Below, one piece after another: positions 1 to 8,242 of a DNA stretch of 64,000 nucleotides. Every line of letters begins with the position of its first letter. The stretch's first letter is position 1. The position numbers and the translations under genes were made by a program. The DNA is from Candidatus Gastranaerophilales bacterium (lineage in GTDB: Bacteria > Cyanobacteriota > Vampirovibrionia > Gastranaerophilales > Gastranaerophilaceae). The DNA lies in contig CALVEN010000001.1 of assembly GCA_944326585.1 (NCBI GenBank), positions 62,001-126,000 of the forward strand, written 5' to 3'. The notes under the pieces are model-generated. The model saw only the letters and a list, made by a program, of their open reading frames with translations, was not told where the DNA came from and did not search any database.

Positions 1-1257
1 GTCGGCGCAAGAAACTCAATAGTAGACGATTTGCCTGGTGTTACCCGTGACAGGATTTATTTTGATGTAGAATGGCAGAATAAAGTTTTCACCTGTATTG
101 ATACCGGCGGAATTGTTCCCGGAGATGAAGATGAAATTATGCTTTCTATTTTTGATCAGGCAAAAATAGCTTGTGATGAAGCGGATAAAATAATTTTTCT
201 TGTTGACGGAAAAGAAGGTGTTAATCCTGTTGATTATGATATTGCAAATATTTTAAGACAAACCGACAAACCGGTTTTTCTTGCGGTAAATAAGCTTGAT
301 AACCCGAATTCACAATATATGACAAGTGATTTTTATTCACTTGCAATAGGGGAACCTATAGGAATTTCAGCATTACATGGTTCCGGCGGTGTGGGGGATT
401 TGTTAGATCTTATAACAGAAGATTTTGAGATTGACGAAAACCCTGAAAAAGACGAAACAATAAAGATAGCAATAGTCGGCAGACCAAATGCCGGTAAATC
501 TTCAATTGTTAATGCATTGTTGAATGAAGAAAGAGTTATAGTTTCCGATATATCAGGAACAACAAGGGACAGTATTGATGCAAAGATTAATTATAAAGAC
601 AAAGAATTTGTAATAGTTGACACAGCAGGCATCAGAAAGAAATCAAAAGTCGATTGGGGTGTGGAAAAATTTGCGGTCGACAGAGCCATCCGCTCAATTC
701 GGGATTGTGATGTTGCAGTTCTTGTAATTGACGCTACTCAGGGAATTTCTGATCAGGATAAAAAGATTTCATCAATCATAACGGATGCAGGGAAAGGTTT
801 GATTGTTGCTATTAACAAATGGGATTTGATAGAAGACAAAAAATCAAATACCATTAATCAGTTTGATAAAAAACTTGCAAACGATATACCTTTTTTGGAC
901 TTTGCACCGAAAATTTATATCAGTGCTGTAACCAAACAAAGGTTAAATCAGATTTTCGAAAAGGCGCAGGAAGTTTATGAGCAGTCTACAAAAAGAGTTT
1001 CAACAGGTTTGTTGAATAAGATTGTGAACGAAGCCTATACTCTTAATCCGCCGCAAAGTGTTAAAAATAAACGATTGAAGATTTTATATTCAACACAGAT
1101 TAATGTTCAACCTCCGACATTTATAATTTTTGCGAACAATGCTGACTTATTAAAAGATCATTATAAGCGTTATTTAGAAAACAAATTGCGCGAGGCGTTC
1201 GGATTTTTCGGGACACCGATAAGGATTTCCGTCAGGGAACGAAAAAATAAAAATTAA
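1..1257 (+). CDS. der: GTPase Der (EngA), 5'-truncated by window edge
   Basis: Der is a tandem-domain GTPase needed for maturation of the 50S ribosomal subunit. The reading frame is open from base 1, so the start and the first P-loop lie outside the window. What remains of G domain 1 shows the G2 region (LPGVTRDR), G3 (DTGG) and G4 (NKLD). G domain 2 is complete, with GRPNAGKSS, TTRDSID, DTAGIRKK and NKWD. The C-terminal part, which includes RISVRERKNK at the very end, matches the KH-like domain of the family. The stop codon overlaps the stop of the convergent minus-strand gene by four bases (TTAA read on both strands). Identification is secure. Confidence 0.97.
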   Translation, partial: VGARNSIVDDLPGVTRDRIYFDVEWQNKVFTCIDTGGIVPGDEDEIMLSIFDQAKIACDEADKIIFLVDGKEGVNPVDYDIANILRQTDKPVFLAVNKLDNPNSQYMTSDFYSLAIGEPIGISALHGSGGVGDLLDLITEDFEIDENPEKDETIKIAIVGRPNAGKSSIVNALLNEERVIVSDISGTTRDSIDAKINYKDKEFVIVDTAGIRKKSKVDWGVEKFAVDRAIRSIRDCDVAVLVIDATQGISDQDKKISSIITDAGKGLIVAINKWDLIEDKKSNTINQFDKKLANDIPFLDFAPKIYISAVTKQRLNQIFEKAQEVYEQSTKRVSTGLLNKIVNEAYTLNPPQSVKNKRLKILYSTQINVQPPTFIIFANNADLLKDHYKRYLENKLREAFGFFGTPIRISVRERKNKN

Positions 1258-1649
1258 GGTGTTGTTTTGCGTTTAAACAATCCGATAAAAGTATTCCAGC
1301 CTTTTTGAATACCGCTCCATGCTTTTTTTGGTAAATCTTTTATATTTGTCCATGTAATTTTTGTTATAAAATTTTTAACACATTTAAGTTTTGATGCGCC
1401 AAAAATCAATCCTGCAGCTGCCATAAGACCAAAGAGCCATTTTTTCCAGGCAGGGTTTCCTGTTTTTGGTTTACTCGGCTTAAATTCATCTTTTTTGGGT
1501 TGAGTATTCATTTGAGGCAGCGAGTCAGGAAGAGTTTCCAATGCCGGATGCCCGTAATACCTCGGTTGAGTTCCCATAACATATGCCGGTGCATCAAATC
1601 CTATTACACCTGCTGAAGCTAATGCGTCAAAATCATTTATCCAGGACAT
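1254..1649 (-). CDS. Small membrane-associated protein of unknown function
   Basis: This protein of about 131 residues has no family I recognise. I place the start at ATG 1649 because AAGGAG lies seven bases upstream; an in-frame upstream ATG at 1688 has no such site. The N-terminal half is rich in Gly, Pro and Tyr, the middle is charged and Lys/Pro-rich, and residues of roughly 75-95 form one hydrophobic segment (WLFGLMAAAGLIFGAS). A basic, Trp-containing amphipathic tail follows. A single membrane segment with a basic cytoplasmic or surface tail is the simplest reading. It resembles in layout, not clearly in sequence, the protein at 55246. It is divergent from metG and convergent with der. 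Confidence 0.6.
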   Translation of the reverse strand: MSWINDFDALASAGVIGFDAPAYVMGTQPRYYGHPALETLPDSLPQMNTQPKKDEFKPSKPKTGNPAWKKWLFGLMAAAGLIFGASKLKCVKNFITKITWTNIKDLPKKAWSGIQKGWNTFIGLFKRKTTP

Positions 1650-1724
1650 ACCTACTCCTTTATATGTATATAAAGTTTTTTTCATCAAAAAAATTGCCTT
1701 TTGAAAAAAAATTGTAACTTTTTT

Positions 1725-1734
1725 GTGATATAAT
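1725..1734 (+). promoter_or_regulatory. Extended -10 promoter of metG
   Basis: TGATATAAT forms an extended -10 (TATAAT at 1729-1734), with no good -35 at 16-18 bp. The predicted start near 1741 gives a leader of about 32 nt that contains a GGAAGGA ribosome-binding site before the ATG. Confidence 0.55.
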
Positions 1735-1772
1735 CAATGGAGAAACCCTTTTTGGAACGGAAGGAACAGTAA

Positions 1773-3329
1773 ATGGAAAAATATTATTTAACAACAGCAA
1801 TTGATTATGTAAACGGAGCGCCCCATATAGGTCATGCTTATGAAAAGATTTTGACGGATATTATTGCAAGACATTACTCCCAAAGAACGGAAGTTTTCTT
1901 TTTAACAGGAACTGATGAGCATGGTATAAAAATTCAAAAAACCGCAAAAGAACAGGGTATTACACCTAAAGAACTCTGTGACATAAATGCCAAAAAATTT
2001 CAGGACGCCTGGAAATCTCTTGATGTTGATTATACAAAGTTCATAAGAACAACTGATGAATATCATAAAAAAACTGTTCAAAAAATATTTCAAAAATTAG
2101 TTGAAAAAGGTGATATTTATAAACATTCTTATGAAGGATTATACTGTTCCGGATGTGAATGCTTTTTGAGCGAAAAGGATTTGACGGAAGACGGTTTGTG
2201 TCCCGATCACCTTAAAAAACCGGAATTAGTCAAAGAAGAAAATTATTTCTTTAAACTTTCAAAATATAAAGATGCAATTATCAAACATATAAAAGAAAAT
2301 CCTGATTTTATAGTGCCGTCATTCAGGGCAAATGAGGTTTTAAACCAGCTTGAAGATATTCAGGACATATCTGTTTCCCGTGCAAAAACCAATGTTCAGT
2401 GGGGTATAGATGTTTTGGATGATCCTGATCAGGTAATATATGTCTGGATAGATGCACTTTCAAATTATATTACGGCAATCGGCTATGATACCGAAAATCC
2501 GTCAGAATTATACAAAAAGCTCTGGCCGGTTGATGTTCATGTGATAGGAAAAGATATTTTAAAATTCCATAGTATCTATTGGCCGGCATTTTTGCTTGCT
2601 CTGGATTTGCCGCTGCCAAAACATATTTTTGCGCATGGCTGGATTACGATAGATGAATCCAAGATGTCAAAATCTCTCGGTAATGTAATTTCTCCGACGG
2701 CTGTTTTGGAAAGTTTTAATTTGGAATATCCGGATGCATTCAGATATTATATGGCAACATCAGCTCCATGCGGTCGTGACGGGAATTATTCCGACGAAGA
2801 TTTTAAAGAAAAAGTTAATGCTCACCTTGCAAACAGCATGGGAAATCTTTTAAACAGAACCCTTTCAATGCTTGTAAAATACTTTGACGGTGAGGTTAAG
2901 CCTGAATTTAAAGTTCAATCCGATTTGTTTAAAAAGGCTTTAGGAACAATTAAAATAGTTGAAAATCACTTTAATCATTTTGAAATTGCGGAAGCAGCGC
3001 AGGAGATTATCGGACTTGTTGATATGACAAATAAATTTGTAACCGATAATGCCCCGTGGACTCTTGCAAAAGAGGAAAAATGGACGGAGTGCGGACAGGT
3101 TTTGACAACGGTTTTAGAGATTATGTGCATAGTAACTGCGCTTATTTATCCTTATTGTCCGAATATTGCGCAAGAAATGGCAAAACAATTGTCTTTTGAT
3201 CTTAGTATAAAACTTGATGATTTAACCCGTGACAATATAAAAACCGGCAAACTTATTTCAAAAGATGAGATAAAACCCGTATTTTTACGTGTTGACAGTG
3301 AACTTGCCGATAAATCAAAGAAAAAATAA
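1773..3329 (+). CDS. metG: Methionyl-tRNA synthetase
   Basis: MetG charges tRNA-Met with methionine in the cytoplasm. The class I signatures are present: PHIGHAY near residue 20 and the KMSKS loop (SKMSKSLGN) near residue 300. The connective-peptide zinc knuckle is seen as CSGCEC followed by LCPDH. At 518 residues the protein has the catalytic and anticodon-binding domains but ends in a Lys run without the C-terminal tRNA-binding dimerisation domain found in longer homologues. A GGAAGGAAC ribosome-binding site precedes the ATG. A terminator follows, so it is probably monocistronic. Confidence 0.97.
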   Translation: MEKYYLTTAIDYVNGAPHIGHAYEKILTDIIARHYSQRTEVFFLTGTDEHGIKIQKTAKEQGITPKELCDINAKKFQDAWKSLDVDYTKFIRTTDEYHKKTVQKIFQKLVEKGDIYKHSYEGLYCSGCECFLSEKDLTEDGLCPDHLKKPELVKEENYFFKLSKYKDAIIKHIKENPDFIVPSFRANEVLNQLEDIQDISVSRAKTNVQWGIDVLDDPDQVIYVWIDALSNYITAIGYDTENPSELYKKLWPVDVHVIGKDILKFHSIYWPAFLLALDLPLPKHIFAHGWITIDESKMSKSLGNVISPTAVLESFNLEYPDAFRYYMATSAPCGRDGNYSDEDFKEKVNAHLANSMGNLLNRTLSMLVKYFDGEVKPEFKVQSDLFKKALGTIKIVENHFNHFEIAEAAQEIIGLVDMTNKFVTDNAPWTLAKEEKWTECGQVLTTVLEIMCIVTALIYPYCPNIAQEMAKQLSFDLSIKLDDLTRDNIKTGKLISKDEIKPVFLRVDSELADKSKKK

Positions 3330-3350
3330 AAAACATAACGAAAAATTTAG

Positions 3351-3377
3351 GCTCTTGTTACAAACAGGAGCTTTTTT
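3351..3377 (+). terminator. Rho-independent terminator after metG
   Basis: GCTCTTG and CAGGAGC (3351-3357 and 3365-3371, one G:U pair) form a stem followed by six T residues. Confidence 0.75.
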
Positions 3378-3473
3378 AAATAACTTCGTTTCCCGAAAAA
3401 GAAAGTCTCGTCGAAAGACAAGACTTATAAATATACATTTACCCCACATCTTTTATAACATAAAAAAATATGA

Positions 3474-3502
3474 TTGTCAAGTGGTGTGTATTGTACTAAA
3501 AT
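3474..3502 (+). promoter_or_regulatory. Promoter of the U32 peptidase gene (leaderless type)
   Basis: TTGTCA at 3474-3479, a 17-bp spacer and TAAAAT at 3497-3502. Only six bases separate the -10 from the ATG, and there is no Shine-Dalgarno sequence, so transcription should start at or next to the A of the ATG. Confidence 0.7.
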
Positions 3503-3508
3503 AAATTT

Positions 3509-5263
3509 ATGAAGAAAATTGAACTGCTTGCTCCCGCAAAAGATAAAGAAACAGCAATTGCCGCAATAAATTACGGCTGCGATGCGTTATATATAGGTGC
3601 CAAAAGTTTTGGAGCAAGGCAAAATGCGGGTAATTTGATTGAAGATATCAGGGAAGTTGTTGAATATGCCCACAAATTTTATGTAAAAGTTCATGTGACG
3701 ATTAACACTATACTGGATGATAATGAATTAATTTTGGCAAAAAGATTGATACAAGATCTTTATGATACTGGAGTAGACGCTATAATTGTTCAGGATACGG
3801 GGATTTTGGAGCTTGCCATAAAAGGTGAACTCCCGCCTATCCCTATACATATAAGCACACAATGTGATAACAGAACGCTTGAAAAGGTCAAATTTTTTGA
3901 TGAAATTGGTGTTTCAAGAGTAATTCTTGCCCGTGAACTTTCTATTGAACAGATAAAAGAAATTTGTACAAATACAAAAACAGAGATTGAAACATTTATG
4001 CACGGCGCCTTATGTGTATCCTATAGCGGGCAATGTTATATGAGTTGTTCTAATGGCGGGCGTTCTGCAAACAGGGGTGAATGCGCTCAAAGCTGCCGGA
4101 AAAAATACACTCTTATTGACGAAACCGGTAAAATTTTAGCAAAAGATATGTATCTTTTGAGTTTGAAAGATTTTAACGCCTCAAATCATTTGCAAAAATT
4201 GGTTAATGCAGGTGTCAAATCTTTTAAAATAGAGGGCAGATTGAAGGATATAAATTATGTAAAAAATGTCACGGCATATTACAGAACCGAGCTTGATAAA
4301 ATATCTGAAAGAACATCTTCCGGCAAGGTTTTTCTTGATTTTGAACCCGATGTTAATAAGAGCTTTAATAGAGGTTTTACGGATTATTTTCTTGAAAAAA
4401 GAAAAGAATGTTTTAATTTCAGAACTCCGAAATCAACGGGTGAAAAACTCGGTAAAATTACCGCCGTCGGCAAAGATTATTTTGAAATAAATGCATCATT
4501 GAGTCCTCAGGACGGTCTGTGTTATTTTGTCGACGGGGAGTTGTGCGGTTGTCTTGTGAATAAAGTCGAAGGGAACAGAATTTATCCGAATAAAACGGAT
4601 AATTTAAAAAAAGGAATGACAATTTACAGAAATTTTGATTCAAAATTTGAAAAACAGCTTACTAATTCCAAAACCCGCCGCAGAATCGAGGCAAAATTTT
4701 TGTATAATGAAGGTGTTTTGCATGTTATTGATGAGGACGGAAATGAAGCTGCGATGGCTGTTGACACCCTTGAAACTCCCAAAAACCCTGACAAAATGCT
4801 TGAAAATTTTAAAACCCAGTTAAAAAAATCTGGCGAAAGCGATTTTTATATAACAGATATTCAAATAAACGGCGATTTGCCATTTCTTCCGATTTCTGAA
4901 ATAAATAATCTGCGCCGTGATATTTTGGATAAACTTATGGAAGAACGAATTAATAACTATGAACGTGACGTTCAGCAGCCTCTGCATTATGCGGAATTTC
5001 CGGTAAAAAATCTTGACTACAGAGCAAATATCCATAATCACGAAGCAAAAAGTTTTTATGAAAATTGCGGCTGTGAAACTTGTGAGATGTCTTATGAAAG
5101 CACAAAACCGAAAAATGTTGAACTTATGCGCACAAAACATTGTCTGAAATATGCCTTTGATATGTGCAAATCACCTGTAAATTTGTTTTTGATTGACGAA
5201 AAAGGCAAAAAATATCCGCTTAAATTTGATTGTAAAAATTGCGAAATGATAATAATCGGTTGA
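3509..5263 (+). CDS. Peptidase U32 family protein (RNA-modification type)
   Basis: This belongs to the U32 'collagenase-like' family, whose studied members (TrhP, RlhA) act in hydroxylation of tRNA or 23S rRNA rather than as proven peptidases. The signature is clear around residues 164-185: ETFMHGALCVSYSGQCYMS, followed by further cysteines (CSNGG, GECAQSCR) that could bind a metal or Fe-S cluster. The long 584-residue form carries extra C-terminal domains after residue about 310 and a Cys-rich end (NCGCETCEMSYES, CKNCE). The gene starts directly downstream of its promoter. No partner gene is adjacent, so its substrate cannot be told from context. Confidence 0.9.
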   Translation: MKKIELLAPAKDKETAIAAINYGCDALYIGAKSFGARQNAGNLIEDIREVVEYAHKFYVKVHVTINTILDDNELILAKRLIQDLYDTGVDAIIVQDTGILELAIKGELPPIPIHISTQCDNRTLEKVKFFDEIGVSRVILARELSIEQIKEICTNTKTEIETFMHGALCVSYSGQCYMSCSNGGRSANRGECAQSCRKKYTLIDETGKILAKDMYLLSLKDFNASNHLQKLVNAGVKSFKIEGRLKDINYVKNVTAYYRTELDKISERTSSGKVFLDFEPDVNKSFNRGFTDYFLEKRKECFNFRTPKSTGEKLGKITAVGKDYFEINASLSPQDGLCYFVDGELCGCLVNKVEGNRIYPNKTDNLKKGMTIYRNFDSKFEKQLTNSKTRRRIEAKFLYNEGVLHVIDEDGNEAAMAVDTLETPKNPDKMLENFKTQLKKSGESDFYITDIQINGDLPFLPISEINNLRRDILDKLMEERINNYERDVQQPLHYAEFPVKNLDYRANIHNHEAKSFYENCGCETCEMSYESTKPKNVELMRTKHCLKYAFDMCKSPVNLFLIDEKGKKYPLKFDCKNCEMIIIG

Positions 5264-5298
5264 CATATCCTTAAAAAACCTTAAATATAATACAAAAG

Positions 5299-5320
5299 TA
5301 TGAGTTAAAAAAAACTCATA
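5299..5320 (+). other. 8-bp hairpin upstream of the TPR gene
   Basis: TATGAGTT and AACTCATA enclose a six-A loop. A TTGACA (5260-5265) and TATAAT (5286-5291, 20-bp spacing, suboptimal) lie just upstream. The hairpin would therefore be at the 5' end of the following mRNA, or act as a weak terminator of the U32 gene. Confidence 0.4.
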
Positions 5321-5357
5321 TCATGTATGATAGGTATGTAAAACCAGAGGTATGTAA

Positions 5358-6749
5358 ATGGGGTTGAATTTAAACAGCGTATATCAACGTCCATATTTTA
5401 TACAAGACAGGCGCAATCAGGTCAGAAAAAAACAAGACGAAGAGCGCTCAACTTCTAATGCTCAAAGAGAAGAACAAACAAATCAAAATGCCAGAAGCAG
5501 AGGACTTCAATACGTTGAGCATAATAATTACGCTGCATATCAACCGGTTCATACCGAACACCCCGTTCAATACCCTAACGAAGTTGCAACAGCTCTTGCA
5601 CAGCGTAATCCCAATATAAACATTGCCCAAATTCTTAAAGATTTTAAAAATACGGCAATAGCAATCGGAACGCCCGATGATTTGAAAGAAGAAGTCAGCG
5701 GATATCTTGCGCTGATAGAAAAACAGGTTACAAAAGAAGCCCCGAACAGCAAACTTATTAAATCAAATCTTAAAAATGCAGCCTCAATTTTAGATAATTA
5801 TATTTCCAAAACGCTGGATAAAGATTCAAAAGTTGTGGAAAATTGGGTTGATGCTCTGTTTTTACAGCAAATAGATTTTAAATACAATGAAAATGATGTT
5901 AATCCTGAATTTTTGGTAAAATTTCCGGAAGAAACTCAAAACAGAACCTCTGAAGCGGAAGAAGTGCAAAAAGAGCAGATAAATCCTTTTATTCCGCAGG
6001 ATAAAGAACTTAAAAAGCTCTTTATAAAAGCTAAAAAAATGTCTTATGCAAATAAACCCAAAGAAGCCATAGAAGCTTTCCAAACCGCCCTTGAGCGCGC
6101 AAATGAGGTGGATGATAAAGAAACTCAGTCAAAAATATTTTTAGAAGTCGGTAAAATTTATGATGACCATGATTATCTTGCGCAAGCCTTGAAAAGTTAC
6201 AATCAGTCAGTTCAAAGAACAAAAGACTGCAACGTAAAAACCCGTGCTCATTATTCAATGGCTGAAATTTATAACGACGTAAATCAGATTGAGCCTGCAA
6301 TAGATCATTATTTCAGCACGGTATCCTATGCGGGCGAAGCCGAAAATCTTTCCGCGCAATCTAAATCCATGACAAAAATCGGAAATATTTATTCTGATAT
6401 GTATGAAATGACTGCTTTTGATTACTATGAAATAGCTGATACAATTGCTGATGAAACAGATAATGCAAAAGTGAAAGGTTATGTTTCATCAAGCATCGGC
6501 GATGCTTATGACAAATTCGGCGATTCACCTGAAGCTTTGAAAGCATATTCAAAAGCCGTCAAAAATTATCTTGATGCTGATTCTCCTGAGAAAGCCGCTC
6601 AGAATTATTTGAATGCCGCAGAAATTATGCTTGAATACAAAAATGAGAATAAAGCTAAGAGTCTGCTTGAAAAAGCTCAAAAATTGGCGCGTCAGACAAA
6701 TAATTTGAATTTGATGACAGAAATCAGCAATACTCTGGTTAGTTTATAA
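5358..6749 (+). CDS. Cytoplasmic tetratricopeptide-repeat protein
   Basis: This 463-residue protein has no signal peptide and no catalytic domain that I recognise. Residues 1-75 are Gln/Arg/Asn-rich and probably disordered. Residues about 80-170 form a helical domain. From about residue 210 to the end there are five or six TPR-like helical pairs, for example ANKPKEAIEAFQTALERA, LAQALKSYNQS and SPEALKAYSKAVKNY. TPR arrays are protein-binding scaffolds; the partner is unknown. AGAGG lies nine bases before the ATG. The gene converges on the decarboxylase gene with a four-base gap. Confidence 0.75.
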   Translation: MGLNLNSVYQRPYFIQDRRNQVRKKQDEERSTSNAQREEQTNQNARSRGLQYVEHNNYAAYQPVHTEHPVQYPNEVATALAQRNPNINIAQILKDFKNTAIAIGTPDDLKEEVSGYLALIEKQVTKEAPNSKLIKSNLKNAASILDNYISKTLDKDSKVVENWVDALFLQQIDFKYNENDVNPEFLVKFPEETQNRTSEAEEVQKEQINPFIPQDKELKKLFIKAKKMSYANKPKEAIEAFQTALERANEVDDKETQSKIFLEVGKIYDDHDYLAQALKSYNQSVQRTKDCNVKTRAHYSMAEIYNDVNQIEPAIDHYFSTVSYAGEAENLSAQSKSMTKIGNIYSDMYEMTAFDYYEIADTIADETDNAKVKGYVSSSIGDAYDKFGDSPEALKAYSKAVKNYLDADSPEKAAQNYLNAAEIMLEYKNENKAKSLLEKAQKLARQTNNLNLMTEISNTLVSL

Positions 6750-6753
6750 GTGA

Positions 6754-8178
6754 TCATTTTATAACTTCAAGAAATTCATAATCCGTCAAATACGGCATGT
6801 GGCTTTCGGTTATCAATTCACCCGGGAGCAGAACAGCAATCCCCGGCGGGCATTCTGCAATTATTTCTGCGGAAATCCTGCCGATTGCTTCTGTTTTCGG
6901 GATAGTTTCTTTTTCCGAATAATATGCCTCGCGCAAGTTCATTTTGATAACCGGTGTAAGCATCGGCATGTGTTTTTTATTTTCAAGATAACAGATGTCT
7001 GAATAATTTGTTCTGTCAATTTTTTTCAGGCATTCAACGAGATACTGAATATCGGAGTGTTTGTTGCCGATGTTTGATAACAATAAAAGTCCTGCGTCAG
7101 ATGCGCTTTCAACCTCTATATTAAAATCAATTTCCAAAATGGATTCAAGCCTTTTGCCGGATAAACCGTCAGCTTTGATAAACACTTTTGTAACATCCGT
7201 TTTATATCCGAAATCAGGTTTTAATTGATGAATATGTTCCAATTTATCAATTTCACGGCGTAGATATTTTGCGTTGGAAACTGCTCTTTGAAGTTGTTTT
7301 CTGCCTCTTGGGCTTTCAAGGTTTGCTCTTGCCGCATCAAGACTTGCAAGAAGCATTAAAGAAGGGCTTGTTGTGTGTAAAAGTTTTAGAGCTTTTTCAA
7401 CAGCGTCAACATCCAGAATAGAATTTTCCGCTATGTGGAGCATGGAACTCTGGCTCATGCTGCCGCCTGTTTTGTGAAGTGAATGAACAACGGCATCTGC
7501 GCCGAGTTTTAAGGCAGATGTCGGTAAATGATCGTTAAAATTCCACAAACACGCATGCGCTTCGTCAACAATTAGTGGAACATTGTATTTTTTACATACT
7601 GCGGAAATTGATTTTATATCAGATACAACGCCTTCGTATGTAGGGTTTGTAATCCAGACCATTGACACATCTTTGTTGGTTTTAAGTAATTCTTCAACGC
7701 GGTCAGGGTTTACGTTCCCCCATATTCCCCAGTCTTCAAATCTTTCGGGAATAAGCCATAATGGTTCTGCGCCGGAGATTATCATACCTGTCAGAACTGA
7801 TCTGTGACAGTTTCGGTTTGTTATAATTTTTTGTCCCTGTTTGGTCAAACCCATTGCAAGCGCAAGGTTTCCGGCAGTTGAGCCGTTAAGTAAAAAGAAA
7901 GTTTTTTTGGCGCCGAAAGCTTTTGCAGCAAGTTCTTGCGCTTCTTTTATCGGACCTGTTGCAGGATGAAGTGTTCCTAAATTATCGAATTCATCAGTTG
8001 TATCAACTGCTAAAGCTTTTTTGCCTATAAGCTGTTTGAATTCAGGTAATGCACCGTTGCCTTTTGTATGACCCGGAATGTGAAATTGATATGTAGGATT
8101 GTCGTAAGCCTTTTTTAATGCTTCTACAATCGGGGCATGGGTTTTTGTATATTTATAATTTTTTGTTACAGTTGTCAT
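6754..8178 (-). CDS. Fold-type-I PLP decarboxylase (Orn/Lys/Arg family)
   Basis: Members of this family decarboxylate arginine, lysine or ornithine to agmatine, cadaverine or putrescine. The PLP-binding lysine is visible in HSLHKTGGSMSQSS, the cofactor Asp in LIVDEAHACLW, and FHIPGHTKG near residue 36 is the family's N-terminal signature. The 474-residue length matches the short SpeA-like class of Firmicutes and cyanobacteria, which lacks the wing domain of the E. coli enzymes. I use ATG 8178; the frame stays open upstream to 8406 but that stretch runs through the promoter and into the divergent gene. Substrate cannot be assigned from sequence alone; arginine is the commonest for this class. 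Confidence 0.88.
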   Translation of the reverse strand: MTTVTKNYKYTKTHAPIVEALKKAYDNPTYQFHIPGHTKGNGALPEFKQLIGKKALAVDTTDEFDNLGTLHPATGPIKEAQELAAKAFGAKKTFFLLNGSTAGNLALAMGLTKQGQKIITNRNCHRSVLTGMIISGAEPLWLIPERFEDWGIWGNVNPDRVEELLKTNKDVSMVWITNPTYEGVVSDIKSISAVCKKYNVPLIVDEAHACLWNFNDHLPTSALKLGADAVVHSLHKTGGSMSQSSMLHIAENSILDVDAVEKALKLLHTTSPSLMLLASLDAARANLESPRGRKQLQRAVSNAKYLRREIDKLEHIHQLKPDFGYKTDVTKVFIKADGLSGKRLESILEIDFNIEVESASDAGLLLLSNIGNKHSDIQYLVECLKKIDRTNYSDICYLENKKHMPMLTPVIKMNLREAYYSEKETIPKTEAIGRISAEIIAECPPGIAVLLPGELITESHMPYLTDYEFLEVIK

Positions 8179-8187
8179 AGTAATAAT

Positions 8188-8217
8188 AATATACAATAAA
8201 AAAAAATTAAATTGCAA
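8188..8217 (-). promoter_or_regulatory. Promoter of the PLP decarboxylase (near-leaderless)
   Basis: On the minus strand TTGCAA (8212-8217), an 18-bp spacer and TATATT (8188-8193) lie nine bases before the ATG, leaving a leader of two or three bases at most. Confidence 0.6.
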
Positions 8218-8225
8218 TATGTTTA

Positions 8226-8234
8226 TGATATAAT
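8226..8234 (+). promoter_or_regulatory. Extended -10 promoter of the outer-membrane barrel gene
   Basis: TGATATAAT is an extended -10 whose TATAAT (8229-8234) sits eight bases before the ATG at 8243. No Shine-Dalgarno is present. Confidence 0.6.
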
Positions 8235-8242
8235 TAATATTT

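Noticed and set aside
1737-1772. An 11-codon frame ending exactly at the metG ATG, like a leader peptide
   Set aside because: Its ATG begins two bases after the TATAAT, upstream of any likely transcription start, and it has no ribosome-binding site.
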